DNA of 64,000 nt, taken from positions 7,617 to 71,616 of the forward strand of contig DATFGQ010000085.1 of assembly GCA_035249305.1 (NCBI GenBank). Reading direction: 5' to 3'. Position numbers and translations under genes: made by a program. This DNA comes from DASUNP01 sp035249305 (GTDB lineage Bacteria; Acidobacteriota; Blastocatellia; UBA7656). Numbering within the stretch: the stretch's first letter is position 1; every line of letters starts with the position of its first letter. Shown piece by piece: positions 37,489 through 47,500 of the stretch. The notes below the pieces were generated by a model that saw only the letters and a program-made list of their open reading frames with translations, searched no databases and was not told where the DNA came from.

Positions 37489-39099
37489 ATGCATAGAAGA
37501 GCAGCATTAGCATTAATGACGGTCCTGGCCTGTGCCACGCTCGCCGGCGCACAGTACAAGAGTCAGGCCGCGGCCGAAGAGAAAGCGCCATGGGTCGTCT
37601 CGGTCGTTCACACCGTCGACCTTCATAAGTTCGTCACGCAGATAAGCAAGCAGCAAGAGGTCCGGGTCGGCGTGCCGGGCTCGGCCCCGCAGAAGATTGT
37701 TAACGTCGCGACGGGGCTCGTAGTCGACGAAAGCGGGCACGTAGTCACGCGCCTGGCCTACCTCGACCCCGAAGACAAAAATCCGCAGATCTCCGTGCGG
37801 ACTAGCTCGGGCGCGACCTTGCCCGCGCGCGTCGTGGGCGTAGATTGCGCGACAGGCTTCGCCATCCTTGCAGTCCCTTCGCTGAAAGTAAGCCTGCCCG
37901 CGATAGCTACGGCCGCGAGCGTGGCGAACGGGACGGCGGTCAAGATCATAAGCGCCGATTTCGTGCCGAAGACCGGCCAACAAGACAAAGCCAGCCAGCA
38001 GTACGGGTCGCCCGCCATCAAAATCACGCAAGGCCGCGTCAGCACCGAAAGCATCTACGCGCCCGCGCGAGGCGCGCTGACGCTCTACGCGGGCCGATTG
38101 CTCTCGCGAAACGATGGCAGCATCGTCACGACCTTCGAGAATAAGGTCATCGGCCTTGCCCAGTACGCAGGTTACGGCAGGGCCTACCTGTTCCCCATCG
38201 AGCTGATACGCGACACGGTCGCAAAGCGAGTCATCGAGAAGAAGGACTCGGTGCCGGCCGGCTGGCTCGGGGCCAAGGGCCACAGCATAGCGCTGCTGAC
38301 GGAAGCGGAGCGGGCCGTGCTCGGGGTCAAGAACAAGTCTGGCGTCATCGTAAAACAGGTGCTCCCGAACAGCCCCGCCGCCACGGGCGGGCTCCTGACC
38401 AACGACGTTATACTCGGCGTCGATAACGTAAACGTAGTCAGCGACGTCGACCTGGGCGCGCTCCTGTCATCCATGCCTTCGGGGAAGGCCATTGAGCTGA
38501 AAGTTTTGAGAAACAGCGAGCCGGTAAAGCTCGACGTTGTGCTCGGCGCTAAGGCATACACAGGGCCTAACATTGAGCTCCTCGTCCACCAGCAGCAGTC
38601 GGGCGAAGAGCGTTCCAAGCGCGACGAGCTTGAGGCGCGGTTAAACGAGCTCGCCATCCAGTTGAGAGAGGTGAGCGACAGGCCGGCCCGTTCGAAAGAA
38701 CGCGAAGAGGCTGTGCGCGAATTAGAGATAGAGATGCGCCAGATTCACGACGCGATCCGCGCGATCGACCTCAAGCTCGATTCGCCGACAAGCCCGTCGA
38801 TCGCCAGCACGGACGTGCCGCGCATCACTTTCCCGATCGGGGTCGTGGCCCGTCTGGTCAGCCCGCAGCTCGCAAACAACCTCGGCGCGAAAGGCGGCGT
38901 GCTGGTCGACTCCGTGAAGAAAGACAGCCCGGCCGACCGCGCGGGGATCAAAGCCGGAGACATTATCGTGGGTACGCAGGGGCGACCGCCGATGACGCCA
39001 AGCCAGATCAAAGAGGTCTTCGCGGTCCGCCACGGGATGATCCCGCTCAGCATCGTCCGTGATAGACAGGCCCTCATAATAAAGGTCAATAATCCCTAA
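37489..39099 (+). CDS. HtrA-like PDZ protein with inactive protease domain
   Basis: About 536 aa, exported (signal peptide MHRRAALALMTVLACATLAGA). A trypsin-like domain (about 30-240) keeps the HtrA outline (GLVVDESGHVVT, VVGVDCATGFAIL), but the catalytic His position reads TRLAYL instead of TNxHVV, the Asp position reads TGFAIL instead of TDLAVL, and no GNSGG is present. Two PDZ domains follow (about 255-345 and 440-530), separated by a charged coiled coil (about 375-425). So it is probably a binding or scaffold protein for misfolded envelope proteins or a signalling partner of the sigma/anti-sigma pair upstream. A TTG at 37483 is an alternative start. Confidence 0.85.
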   Translation: MHRRAALALMTVLACATLAGAQYKSQAAAEEKAPWVVSVVHTVDLHKFVTQISKQQEVRVGVPGSAPQKIVNVATGLVVDESGHVVTRLAYLDPEDKNPQISVRTSSGATLPARVVGVDCATGFAILAVPSLKVSLPAIATAASVANGTAVKIISADFVPKTGQQDKASQQYGSPAIKITQGRVSTESIYAPARGALTLYAGRLLSRNDGSIVTTFENKVIGLAQYAGYGRAYLFPIELIRDTVAKRVIEKKDSVPAGWLGAKGHSIALLTEAERAVLGVKNKSGVIVKQVLPNSPAATGGLLTNDVILGVDNVNVVSDVDLGALLSSMPSGKAIELKVLRNSEPVKLDVVLGAKAYTGPNIELLVHQQQSGEERSKRDELEARLNELAIQLREVSDRPARSKEREEAVRELEIEMRQIHDAIRAIDLKLDSPTSPSIASTDVPRITFPIGVVARLVSPQLANNLGAKGGVLVDSVKKDSPADRAGIKAGDIIVGTQGRPPMTPSQIKEVFAVRHGMIPLSIVRDRQALIIKVNNP

Positions 39100-39185
39100 A
39101 TCAGATTTCGTCTCAACACGGCGATCCCTTTCGACACCGGCCTTGCGGTTTGCAATCCGCGTGTGATAGTTACCATCACTTGCTG

Positions 39186-40850
39186 ATGAAGACCGCTATC
39201 ACTCGCGAGCGTTTGACTCTAGCGATAATCCTTGCACTTGCCGTTGCGCCCTACTTCATAGGGCTCGGGTCATCATCGTTGTGGGACTCGAACGAGGCGT
39301 TTTACGCAGAGACCCCGCGCGAGATGATAGAGTCGGGCGACTGCGTCAACCCATCTTTTAATTACCAACCACGTTTCAACAAGCCGCCGCTCAGCTACTG
39401 GGTCGTCGCGCTATCTTACAAAGCATTCGGCGTGTCGGAGATGGCCGAGAGAATCCCCATTGCGCTCGGCGCTATGGTCCTCGTCGCGACGGCCTTTACG
39501 CTCGCGCGGATAATCTTCTCGTATGAAGCGGCGATACTGAGCGCGACCGCGCTTGCGATAGCGCCGAGGTTTCTGATGTTCTCGCGCAGGATTATGATCG
39601 ACGTCTATCTTGCGATGTTTATGGCGCTCGCGCTGCTGTTTTTCGTCCTCGCTGAAAAAATGCCCGAGCGGCGGCGGCTCTTTCTAGCTTTAATGTATAC
39701 GGCCATCGGCTTCGGCATTCTGACAAAGGGGCCAGTGGCAATCCTGCTCCCCGCGGCCGCCTTCGTCATCTACCTGGCGGTGTTCAGAGAGCTGAAAAAG
39801 ATCGACCGTATGATGATCGCGTGGGGCGCGGCCATAATCGCCATCATCGTTTTGCCATGGTACGTCGCGGTCTACTACGAGCACGGCTGGACGTACATAA
39901 AATCGTTTCTGATGCTCGACAACATCTCGCGCTACACCGAAGGCAACTGGGGTCCGAGTCGCGGGCCTCTCTTCTACATCCAGGTCGCGCTGGGGGACAT
40001 GTTTCCCTGGTCGTTGTTCCTGCCCGCCGCGATGTGGGTTCAAGCGCGCCGCTCGAAAAGCGTCGCGAACGAACGGCCGGCTTTGCTCCTATTCATATGG
40101 ATCGCCGTCATAATCGTTTTCTACTCTTTATCGAGGAGCAAAGAGGACCTCTATATTCTCCCCATCTACCCGGCCGCGGCGGCGCTCGTCGGCGGATTGC
40201 TCGCGAGCTTCGTTAAGGAGACACTTTCGACCCGTTGGCGGCTAGTAACCGCATGGACAACATCGCTTCTCGCCCTGGTGATTATGGCGACAGGGGCGGC
40301 GGCTCTCTACCTGTTCGGGCAGACGCCCCACTTTAGCCTTGCCGGGGCAACGGCCATAGGAGCGGTCGCGCTCTCGGGTGGTTTGCTTACAATGGCGACG
40401 TTGCTCATGAGAAGGCGGCTCGCGGCCGTCGCGACGAGTGCGCTCACGCTTGTGGCGATGAACTGGGTCTTCACGCTCTGGACGCTGCCCGACTTCGAGC
40501 GGTTCAAACCAGTCCGCCCCTTCTGCGAGCTGATCTCGGCCCGTGGCGGCGAGGACGCGATGATAGGTTATTACAGGTTCGCAGCGCCGAGCATGGTCTT
40601 TTATTTGAAACGCCCTATCTTCGAGTACTACTACCCGGAAGAGGTTCAATCGGCCTTCTCGTCGGGCAAGGAGGTTTACTGCCTGATGACGCGCCAAGAT
40701 TATGATGCGATTAAAGATTCTCTACCCGCGCAAACATATATTCTTGCCAGCCGTCCGGTCTTTCAAGTAAAGTTGAAAATTGTTCTTGAAAAGACCGGGC
40801 CTCCTGAAGTTGTTCTTATTTCAAACAGGGACGGAGCAAGTAGTAGGTAA
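39186..40850 (+). CDS. ArnT/PMT-family membrane glycosyltransferase
   Basis: About 554 aa, about 11-12 membrane helices. The N-terminal loop has the family acidic motif (SLWDSNEAFYAETPREM) and PRFNKPPLSYW, typical of ArnT-type transferases that move sugar from a polyprenyl-phosphate donor onto lipid A or other acceptors. Start at 39186 ahead of the first helix. It ends immediately before the next gene (no gap), so the pair is co-translated and probably acts on one lipid pathway. Donor and acceptor are not known. Confidence 0.88.
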   Translation: MKTAITRERLTLAIILALAVAPYFIGLGSSSLWDSNEAFYAETPREMIESGDCVNPSFNYQPRFNKPPLSYWVVALSYKAFGVSEMAERIPIALGAMVLVATAFTLARIIFSYEAAILSATALAIAPRFLMFSRRIMIDVYLAMFMALALLFFVLAEKMPERRRLFLALMYTAIGFGILTKGPVAILLPAAAFVIYLAVFRELKKIDRMMIAWGAAIIAIIVLPWYVAVYYEHGWTYIKSFLMLDNISRYTEGNWGPSRGPLFYIQVALGDMFPWSLFLPAAMWVQARRSKSVANERPALLLFIWIAVIIVFYSLSRSKEDLYILPIYPAAAALVGGLLASFVKETLSTRWRLVTAWTTSLLALVIMATGAAALYLFGQTPHFSLAGATAIGAVALSGGLLTMATLLMRRRLAAVATSALTLVAMNWVFTLWTLPDFERFKPVRPFCELISARGGEDAMIGYYRFAAPSMVFYLKRPIFEYYYPEEVQSAFSSGKEVYCLMTRQDYDAIKDSLPAQTYILASRPVFQVKLKIVLEKTGPPEVVLISNRDGASSR

Positions 40851-41927
40851 ATGAAGAAGACTGCCATTACTGTGTTCAAGATAGCGGTCAGCCTCGGCAT
40901 CCTCGCGCTCATACTGCGCAAGGTCGATTTCAATCAACTCTGGGACCAGTTGCGCTCGGCTCATCCTACGTTCGTCCTTGCCTCCATCGCCGTCTACCTA
41001 TCCGTCCAGCTCTTGAGCGCGTACCGCTGGTACATGCTGCTCAGACCCATAGGCGTCAAGACGCCTTACAGCAAGCTCCTGTCGATATATCTGCTCGGCA
41101 TGTACTTCAACTTCTTCCTGCCGACGGCCATCGGCGGCGACGCAGTGCGCGTCTACTACCTGAACAAAGAGACGCGGAAGCTCAGCCGCTCGACCGCCTC
41201 GGTCTTCTTAGACCGTGACATAGGCATGGCCGCGCTCCTGACGATCGCGACCGTGTCGGCGGCCATCGCGGGGACGAAGATCAACGACGTGCCGCTGGCG
41301 CCCATCTTCGCGCTGATAACGGTCCCGTTCGTGATCATTAACCTCGCGCTCTTCTACAGGCCGAGCTACAACCTCCTGCACAGGGTCCTGAGCCTCTTCA
41401 AGATGAAGAAGGCCGACGAGAAGGTCGAGCACCTTTTTGAATCGGTCAACTCGTACCGCGGTGAGTGGGGCGTGCTGTCGATCGCCATGGTGCTGTCGAT
41501 AATAATCCAGCTCGGCGGCATCTTCGCCAACGTCGTTCTGGGTTACGCGATCGGGTTAGAGACTACACACGGTTGGCTCGACTTCCTGGTCTTCATCCCC
41601 GCGATAAGCTTGATTAGCATGAACCCGCTTTCGATGAACGGCACGGGCTGGCGCGAGTACTCTTACCTGCTGTTGTTCGAGTCCGTGGGGGCGACCAGCG
41701 AGCAGGCCACGGCGCTCGCCGTCTTGTGGCTCGGAGTGCTTGTGGCGACGAGCCTGCCGGGCGGGGTAATCTACGTGCTCAGGGGCAGCAGGGGCAAAGG
41801 AAAGCTCGCCGCCGAGGCCGAGACGTTTGATGAGCCGGAGAAGGCGCCCGCCACCCTCGGCGAGGCGGATCAATTCTCTTCCCTGTCGGGTCACACGGCC
41901 GAGGAAAAACCCCTCTCGACAATATAA
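40851..41927 (+). CDS. LPG-synthase-like (UPF0104) membrane protein
   Basis: 358 aa, about eight membrane helices. The family signature NFFLPTAIGGDAVRVYYL and the body match the lysylphosphatidylglycerol-synthase transmembrane/UPF0104 family, which moves lipid-linked substrates across the membrane or modifies lipids. No transferase domain is attached. C-terminal tail is charged and probably cytoplasmic. It overlaps nothing but starts directly after the ArnT-like gene stop. Confidence 0.85.
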   Translation: MKKTAITVFKIAVSLGILALILRKVDFNQLWDQLRSAHPTFVLASIAVYLSVQLLSAYRWYMLLRPIGVKTPYSKLLSIYLLGMYFNFFLPTAIGGDAVRVYYLNKETRKLSRSTASVFLDRDIGMAALLTIATVSAAIAGTKINDVPLAPIFALITVPFVIINLALFYRPSYNLLHRVLSLFKMKKADEKVEHLFESVNSYRGEWGVLSIAMVLSIIIQLGGIFANVVLGYAIGLETTHGWLDFLVFIPAISLISMNPLSMNGTGWREYSYLLLFESVGATSEQATALAVLWLGVLVATSLPGGVIYVLRGSRGKGKLAAEAETFDEPEKAPATLGEADQFSSLSGHTAEEKPLSTI

Positions 41928-42010
41928 GCTCCCGTTGGGTTAAAATGAAACTTAGGGCTCGGTCGGGCGTTGGAAACCTATAATGATGTGAGAGGTAGTA
42001 AAGGCCCAGA

Positions 42011-42583
42011 ATGCGATCGAATCTGATGATAAAGAGCTTTGCGGTACTTCTACTCTGTCTCGTCGTGTTGAGCGCTGCGCCGGCCCGCGCGCAGAAGCAG
42101 ACGAAACATGACAAGCCGCTGACCGAAGAGCAGTTGCAACAGCTACACGTGAAGGCTAAAGTGCGGCCGCCGTCGGGCGCGTCGTTTTATATCGCGCCGA
42201 TAGTCGAAACGCCCGGACGCTTCAGCATGTCATTTACCGACGCCGATGGGCGAACCGTCGCGGGTATGTACATCCTACGCCAGATCGAAATACTAGAGGC
42301 CCTGCTGGTCGAGGCGAAGAGGTTCGCCGAGAACGACGAAGCCGTCGGGTACAAGAAGCCTGTGGTGACCCGTCTTTCAGACAAGAACGAGCCCGACTTC
42401 TTTATAGACGTGGCGAAGATGGGGCTTCGGAGCCAGTTCTACATAACCGTCAATTCGATGGATCAAGTTATCACGGTCGACGCGGGCGCGATCAAGCGCG
42501 GCGACGAGAAAGCGAAGCCGCTGCTTTACGACATATTGAAGCGTGTCAGGGGAGTGAAAAACCCAGGCGAGGTGTCGCAGTAG
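42011..42583 (+). CDS. Secreted hypothetical protein
   Basis: 190 aa with a signal peptide (SFAVLLLCLVVLSAAPARA). The rest is mixed alpha/beta with no motif I recognise. AAAGG lies near the start. It is probably periplasmic; function unknown. Confidence 0.75.
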   Translation: MRSNLMIKSFAVLLLCLVVLSAAPARAQKQTKHDKPLTEEQLQQLHVKAKVRPPSGASFYIAPIVETPGRFSMSFTDADGRTVAGMYILRQIEILEALLVEAKRFAENDEAVGYKKPVVTRLSDKNEPDFFIDVAKMGLRSQFYITVNSMDQVITVDAGAIKRGDEKAKPLLYDILKRVRGVKNPGEVSQ

Positions 42584-42592
42584 AGATTCAAG

Positions 42593-42997
42593 CTAAGCCT
42601 TCGCGGCCGGCCTGCTTCCGGCGATCAATTCTTCCACAACTGCGAGAAACTTATCGAAGTCGAAAGGCTTCTGCGCGGAGGCGTTCGCCCCTGCCTCTAT
42701 AGCCTCGCGCGCCGCCATGGGGCCGACGGCCGTCACCACAAGCACAGGAGTCTGCGCGAGCAGGCGGTCCGCTCTAACGCGTTTGACGAACTGAATCCCA
42801 TCCACCTTGGGCATGTTGATGTCTGTTATTATCAGGTCGGGCAGCTCGGAGGCCGCAGCCTCGAACCCCGTCTCGCCGTCCGACGCGGAGATCACGTCGT
42901 AGCCGCTCATGCGCAGGAGCTTCGACAGTATGTCCCGCGAGTCGCGGTTGTCCTCGATAATCAAAATCTTGCCAAGGCAGTCGACCTCGCCAACCAT
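42593..42997 (-). CDS. Response regulator receiver protein
   Basis: About 134 aa receiver domain: LIIEDNRDS for the acidic pair, IITDINMPKVDG for the phospho-acceptor Asp, and the Lys in AQKPFD. No output domain and no kinase nearby. An upstream GTG at 43027 is an alternative start. The opposite direction to its neighbours suggests separate control. Confidence 0.88.
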   Translation of the reverse strand: MVGEVDCLGKILIIEDNRDSRDILSKLLRMSGYDVISASDGETGFEAAASELPDLIITDINMPKVDGIQFVKRVRADRLLAQTPVLVVTAVGPMAAREAIEAGANASAQKPFDFDKFLAVVEELIAGSRPAAKA

Positions 42998-43027
42998 CGC
43001 TTCACTGATTGTGTGGTTCCTTTCCAC

Positions 43028-43546
43028 GGATATGATTTTACATCGAATCGCGAATTAACTGAATATGGCTGGCCTTGTCGCAATGAAGAAACAAGAAATC
43101 TACCTCGCTAGTGGGCAACGTCACCGATAGACACAGATTTTAATCAGTGCTCATCCGGGACTTTTCTTTAGGTGTTTTTTGTGGAGTAGAAATGGAAAGA
43201 GGGGGCCGGTTGCCCCCTCTCTCTCACATTCGTCTTGCTGCGCCACGCCGGTTGTAAAGTAGTTTTCAATAATCGAGCGTGCGAGCTGTGGACGCTTGTG
43301 AGTGTTCGAGATTAATATCCGAACTCGTCTTCTATCTTATCAAGCCTCGTGCCAGAGCCTTCTCACTACGCCCGTTTTTTTCAATTCTGACGCTAATTTC
43401 CAGAACCACACAGGTAACAGCTATTCGGGATCGCGTCGGGGTCCAGACCACCCTATTCCCGCAATCCTTATAAAACACATTACTATCACATGAATGAGAC
43501 AAGATTGTGACTCTTGAGCTTTCTGAAGAGAGTCTCGCGATTAGCA
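43028..43546. other. Intergenic region with one hairpin
   Basis: About 520 bp between the response regulator start and the end of the M15-like gene. The only structure I see is a 9-bp stem, AGAGGGGGC (43198-43206) with GCCCCCTCT (43212-43220), without a T-run. No gene recognised. Confidence 0.45.
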
Positions 43547-44329
43547 TCATTCGGTGTGTGGCATTTTGGCAAATTCCTCATTCGCGAACTTGAGGGCCGG
43601 GACCCAGAATCGATAGCTGCGCCCGTCGTAATCCCTCACCACCTGTTTCAGACCGAGCGCGGGGAGCGATGCTTCGTCGTGACCCAGGTAAGTGAAATGC
43701 GGGAAGTCGTAAACGACTGTGCGGTGCCAGCCGAAGCGCGCAAGCGTAGTCTCGACCGCCTCGTCCTGAAACTCCGCGGCGTCGAAGGCGAGCATCGAGA
43801 GATGCTGTGACGCGCCGGGCGCGGCGACCGAATAGAGGATAGACCTGTTGAAGAAAGTCCCGAAGTAGATCTGCTCGTCGTCCTCCATCGCAAGAATAAC
43901 CGAGACCTGATCGACGGGCGGTAGCTGCCTTATGCTATCGGCGCGATCGGCCGTCACCTTTCCAAGCTCTAACCAGTGATCGAGCCCGCGGCCGACGTTG
44001 CGATTCCAGAGGCCGACGGTGTCGTCGTAAGACCTGCGGCCCGAATCTGCCGCGCGAGGCGTGAGGGTCGCCCCATTCGCCGGCAGCTCGTCGGCGGCGG
44101 CCGCCAGCGCATCCATCGCGTCGGCCTGGAGCTCGATGTTATGCTCGCCGAATCTGCGGACGCGCGTCCGGAGTGCGGATTGGAATCGCTCTACCTCCGC
44201 GCCGTCGCGAAAGATGATCGAAGGCGGAGGCGTCGCGGTCGTCAGGAAGATGGCCCCGTACTCGGCCAGCAGCCTGGCTTCGACGGCCGACGCGACCGAA
44301 GAGGCTTTCTTTTCCAGGAAGTTAGCCAT
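43547..44329 (-). CDS. Possible M15-like zinc peptidase
   Basis: 260 aa. No signal peptide seen. SQHLSMLAFD (about 174-183) matches the VanY/M15 pattern SxHxxGxAxD except Gly to Met, and DFPHFTYLG (about 207-215) can give the second His ligand with Asp replacing the usual Glu. An earlier DSGRRSYDDT stretch resembles the substrate-binding loop (SGYRSYxxQ) of that family. This suggests a D-Ala-D-Ala carboxypeptidase-like or related hydrolase. The fit is partial, and a non-enzymatic relative is possible. Confidence 0.6.
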   Translation of the reverse strand: MANFLEKKASSVASAVEARLLAEYGAIFLTTATPPPSIIFRDGAEVERFQSALRTRVRRFGEHNIELQADAMDALAAAADELPANGATLTPRAADSGRRSYDDTVGLWNRNVGRGLDHWLELGKVTADRADSIRQLPPVDQVSVILAMEDDEQIYFGTFFNRSILYSVAAPGASQHLSMLAFDAAEFQDEAVETTLARFGWHRTVVYDFPHFTYLGHDEASLPALGLKQVVRDYDGRSYRFWVPALKFANEEFAKMPHTE

Positions 44330-44542
44330 ACCAATTTTCCCTCGGCACAGGTTATGGAAAAATGAAAACTATTGACACCCTTCGACCCTTAACTTACCAT
44401 CCCGTCAGCCTAAAAAGCATCAGTCGTTTGCCTGCCCCTTCGGCCCGATCCCCTAAAAAAGCAGCAAAGCCAGACGCCCGGCAGCGGCATTTGAATACTG
44501 CCATCAGGGGTCTGCGGCTGCCAATCTGGGAGCAAACGTCCA

Positions 44543-47500
44543 ATGGCTCGACTCATCTTTCGTCTCACACCTGTATCGATATTCCTTTTAGCACTGATAA
44601 CAGCAGGCCAATTTACCGCCGGGACCGATTCGACGGCAAGGCAAGCCGGGAATCGGCTTGCGCTCGACTCGTCCTACCGGAGCCGCACCGCGACACACAA
44701 GGTTATAGTCTACGCTCACGAGCAGGAATTGCAGAGCAGGATTCTCGAAGAGGGCGGCTCGGTCATAGCCGATTACGGGGCTTTCAGCTTGATGAGCGCC
44801 CCGACTTCGGCGGCCGGCAGGATAAGCAGCCAGGCGCGCGCTGGCTCGGCCGTGCGCGACGATATGAACGTGATACTTTTGAGGTCGGGCGCGTTCGACA
44901 CTACCGAAGGCGAATCGCTTCAGGCCACCCGCATCCCCGAAGTCGAACAGACCGGCGAGCAGCTTTACCTCGTGCAGACGGTCGGTCCCGTTAAGCAGGA
45001 GTGGCTCGACGAGATCGAGCGGGCAGCGGAGATCATCGCTTACGTCCCGAACAACGCTTACCTCGTGCGCGCCGACCAGTCGGGCATCGAGCGCATCAAC
45101 CGCTTCAAGTCCGAGGACCACGGATTCATACAGTACGCGGGCCAGTTCAGACCCGGCTATAAAGTCGCGCCGGAGATAGCTCTCGATTCCGACAACGAGA
45201 TCGCCGTCACGGTGCAGTTCTCAGGGGCAGACGAGAGCGCCGTGCGCGGGTTCGCTTCAAGCGTCGGGGCGACGGAATTGATGGAGCCCGAAAACGTATT
45301 GAATTTTACAAACGTGCGAGTGAAGATCCGCGCAAACCGGCTGACCGAGGTGGCGCGGCGCGGCGACGTAGTCTGGATCGAGCCATATCAAACTCCTCAG
45401 TTGTTCGACGAGCGGCAGGGTTTGATACTCGCCAACAGCTATAACGGAAACCAGCTCACGCGCCTCAACTATCTCAACTGGCTCAGCTCGAAAGGCCTAT
45501 CGACGACGCCTGACTTCCTTGTAGACGTGGCGGACAGCGGGATCGACAAAGGCAATCTCGACCCCGAGGTGATTCACAAGGACTTCCTGAATACCGCGGG
45601 CATCAACCGCATACTCTACGCGCGCTTCGTCGGGTCTTTCGATTTCGACGGGCCGCCTAACGACACGGGCGGTCACGGGACTCTGAACGCGGCCATAGTC
45701 GGGGGCTACAACGCGAACACGGCTTTCCCCTACGTCGACAGCGACGGGTACCGCTTCGGGCTGGGCATTCACCCGTTTGTGAAGATGGGCGTGTCAAAGA
45801 TATTTGCGCCCGATTACACCAACCCGAGCTTCACGAACCTCCTGGAGGCGATGTACAGGGACGGCGCGCGCATCTCGTCGAACAGTTGGGGCGCATACAA
45901 CAACAACTACACTGCCGAAGCTCAGGCTTACGACAGGCTAGTCAGAGACGCGCGGATCGCGACCACGGGCAATCAGGAGATCGCTATCATCTTCGCGTCG
46001 GGCAACGGCGGGCTCGTAAAGCTCTCGTCGCCGGGCACGGCCAAGAACGTCATCACGGTAGGCGCGAGCGAGAACCTGCGGCCGGGGACTGACGGGTGCA
46101 GGATCGACAGCGAAGGTGGCGACGAGACCTTGTCGCTCATAGCCTTCTCGTCCGGCGGCCCGACCAACGACGGGCGAAGGAAGCCCGACCTCGTAGCGCC
46201 GGGCACACACATTCAGGGCGCGGCTTCGCAAGACCCGTTCTTCTCGGCAAACGGAGTGTGCGGCCCTGGCGCTTACCCGCCGGGGCAGACTCTTTACACA
46301 TGGTCGTCGGGGACGAGCCACGCGTGTCCGGCCGTGGCGGGCGCGGCGGCGCTGGTCCGCCAGTTCTTCCAGGCTTCGACCGGCAATGCGCCGAGCCCGG
46401 CGATGATCAAAGCATTTCTGACGAACTCTACAACTTACATGACTGGGAACCTGGCGGGCGACACCCTGCCGGGCGTCAACCAGGGGTGGGGGCTTACCAA
46501 CATCGCCCGCGCGCTCGACGACGTGCCGCGGATGAGCGTCGATCAAGACCAGGTGCTTAAAGACACGGGGCAGACCGTGACCGTCAAAGGCAAGGTCGCC
46601 GACTCTACCAAGCCATTCCGAGTGACGCTTGCATGGACAGACGCGCCGGGCACCCCGCTCGGAAACGCCGCGGTCAATAACCTCGACCTGCAAGTTGAGG
46701 TCGGCGGCAAGACCTACCTCGGCAATCACTTCGACGGCGCCAACTCGGTCGAAGGCGGGTCGGCCGACAACATCAACAACCTCGAAGGCGTCTGGCTGCC
46801 GCAGGGCGTTTCAGGCGACTTCACCATCCGCGTAGTGGCGGGCAACATCGCAGGCGACGGCGTCCCAGGCAACAATGACATTTCGGACCAGGACTTCGCG
46901 CTCGTAGTCTACAACGCGACCTCGCAGGACAACGGAGGCGGTGGCGGTGGCGGCGGCGGGGGAGGCGGTGGCGGCGGGCCTATCGATCCGCCCCCGACAG
47001 TCAACCTGAGATACCCTGTAGGCGGCGAGAAGATGACGGTCGGCAATCTCATACGCATACTCTGGGACGCTTCGGACAACAAAGAGATCCAGAGCCAGCG
47101 CGTCGAGGTTTCCTTAGACAACGGCGCGGTCTACAACACGATCGCCATACTCAACGGTCTGGCGCGGAGCTTCGACTGGAGGATACCTTCGGTCCCCACT
47201 CCGTTCGCTAAGATCAAGGTGACGGCTTTGGACGGCGTCAACCTGCCTGTCTCAGCAGTCAGCCCTTCGAGCTTCGAGATCGTCAACGGGCCGCCCGACA
47301 TCAGCGCGCCGCAGGTGCTGTTGTTAACCCCGAACACGGATTCGGTGCTCGGCGGCGGTTTGACGACCACAATCAAGTGGAAGGAATCAGACAACGTCGG
47401 CGTCATCGAGCGCGTGATAGAGATGTCCGTAGACAACGGCCAGACCTACCAGCGGATAATAACCCTGACCGCGCCGTCGAGCGGCGAAGAGCAGAGTTAT

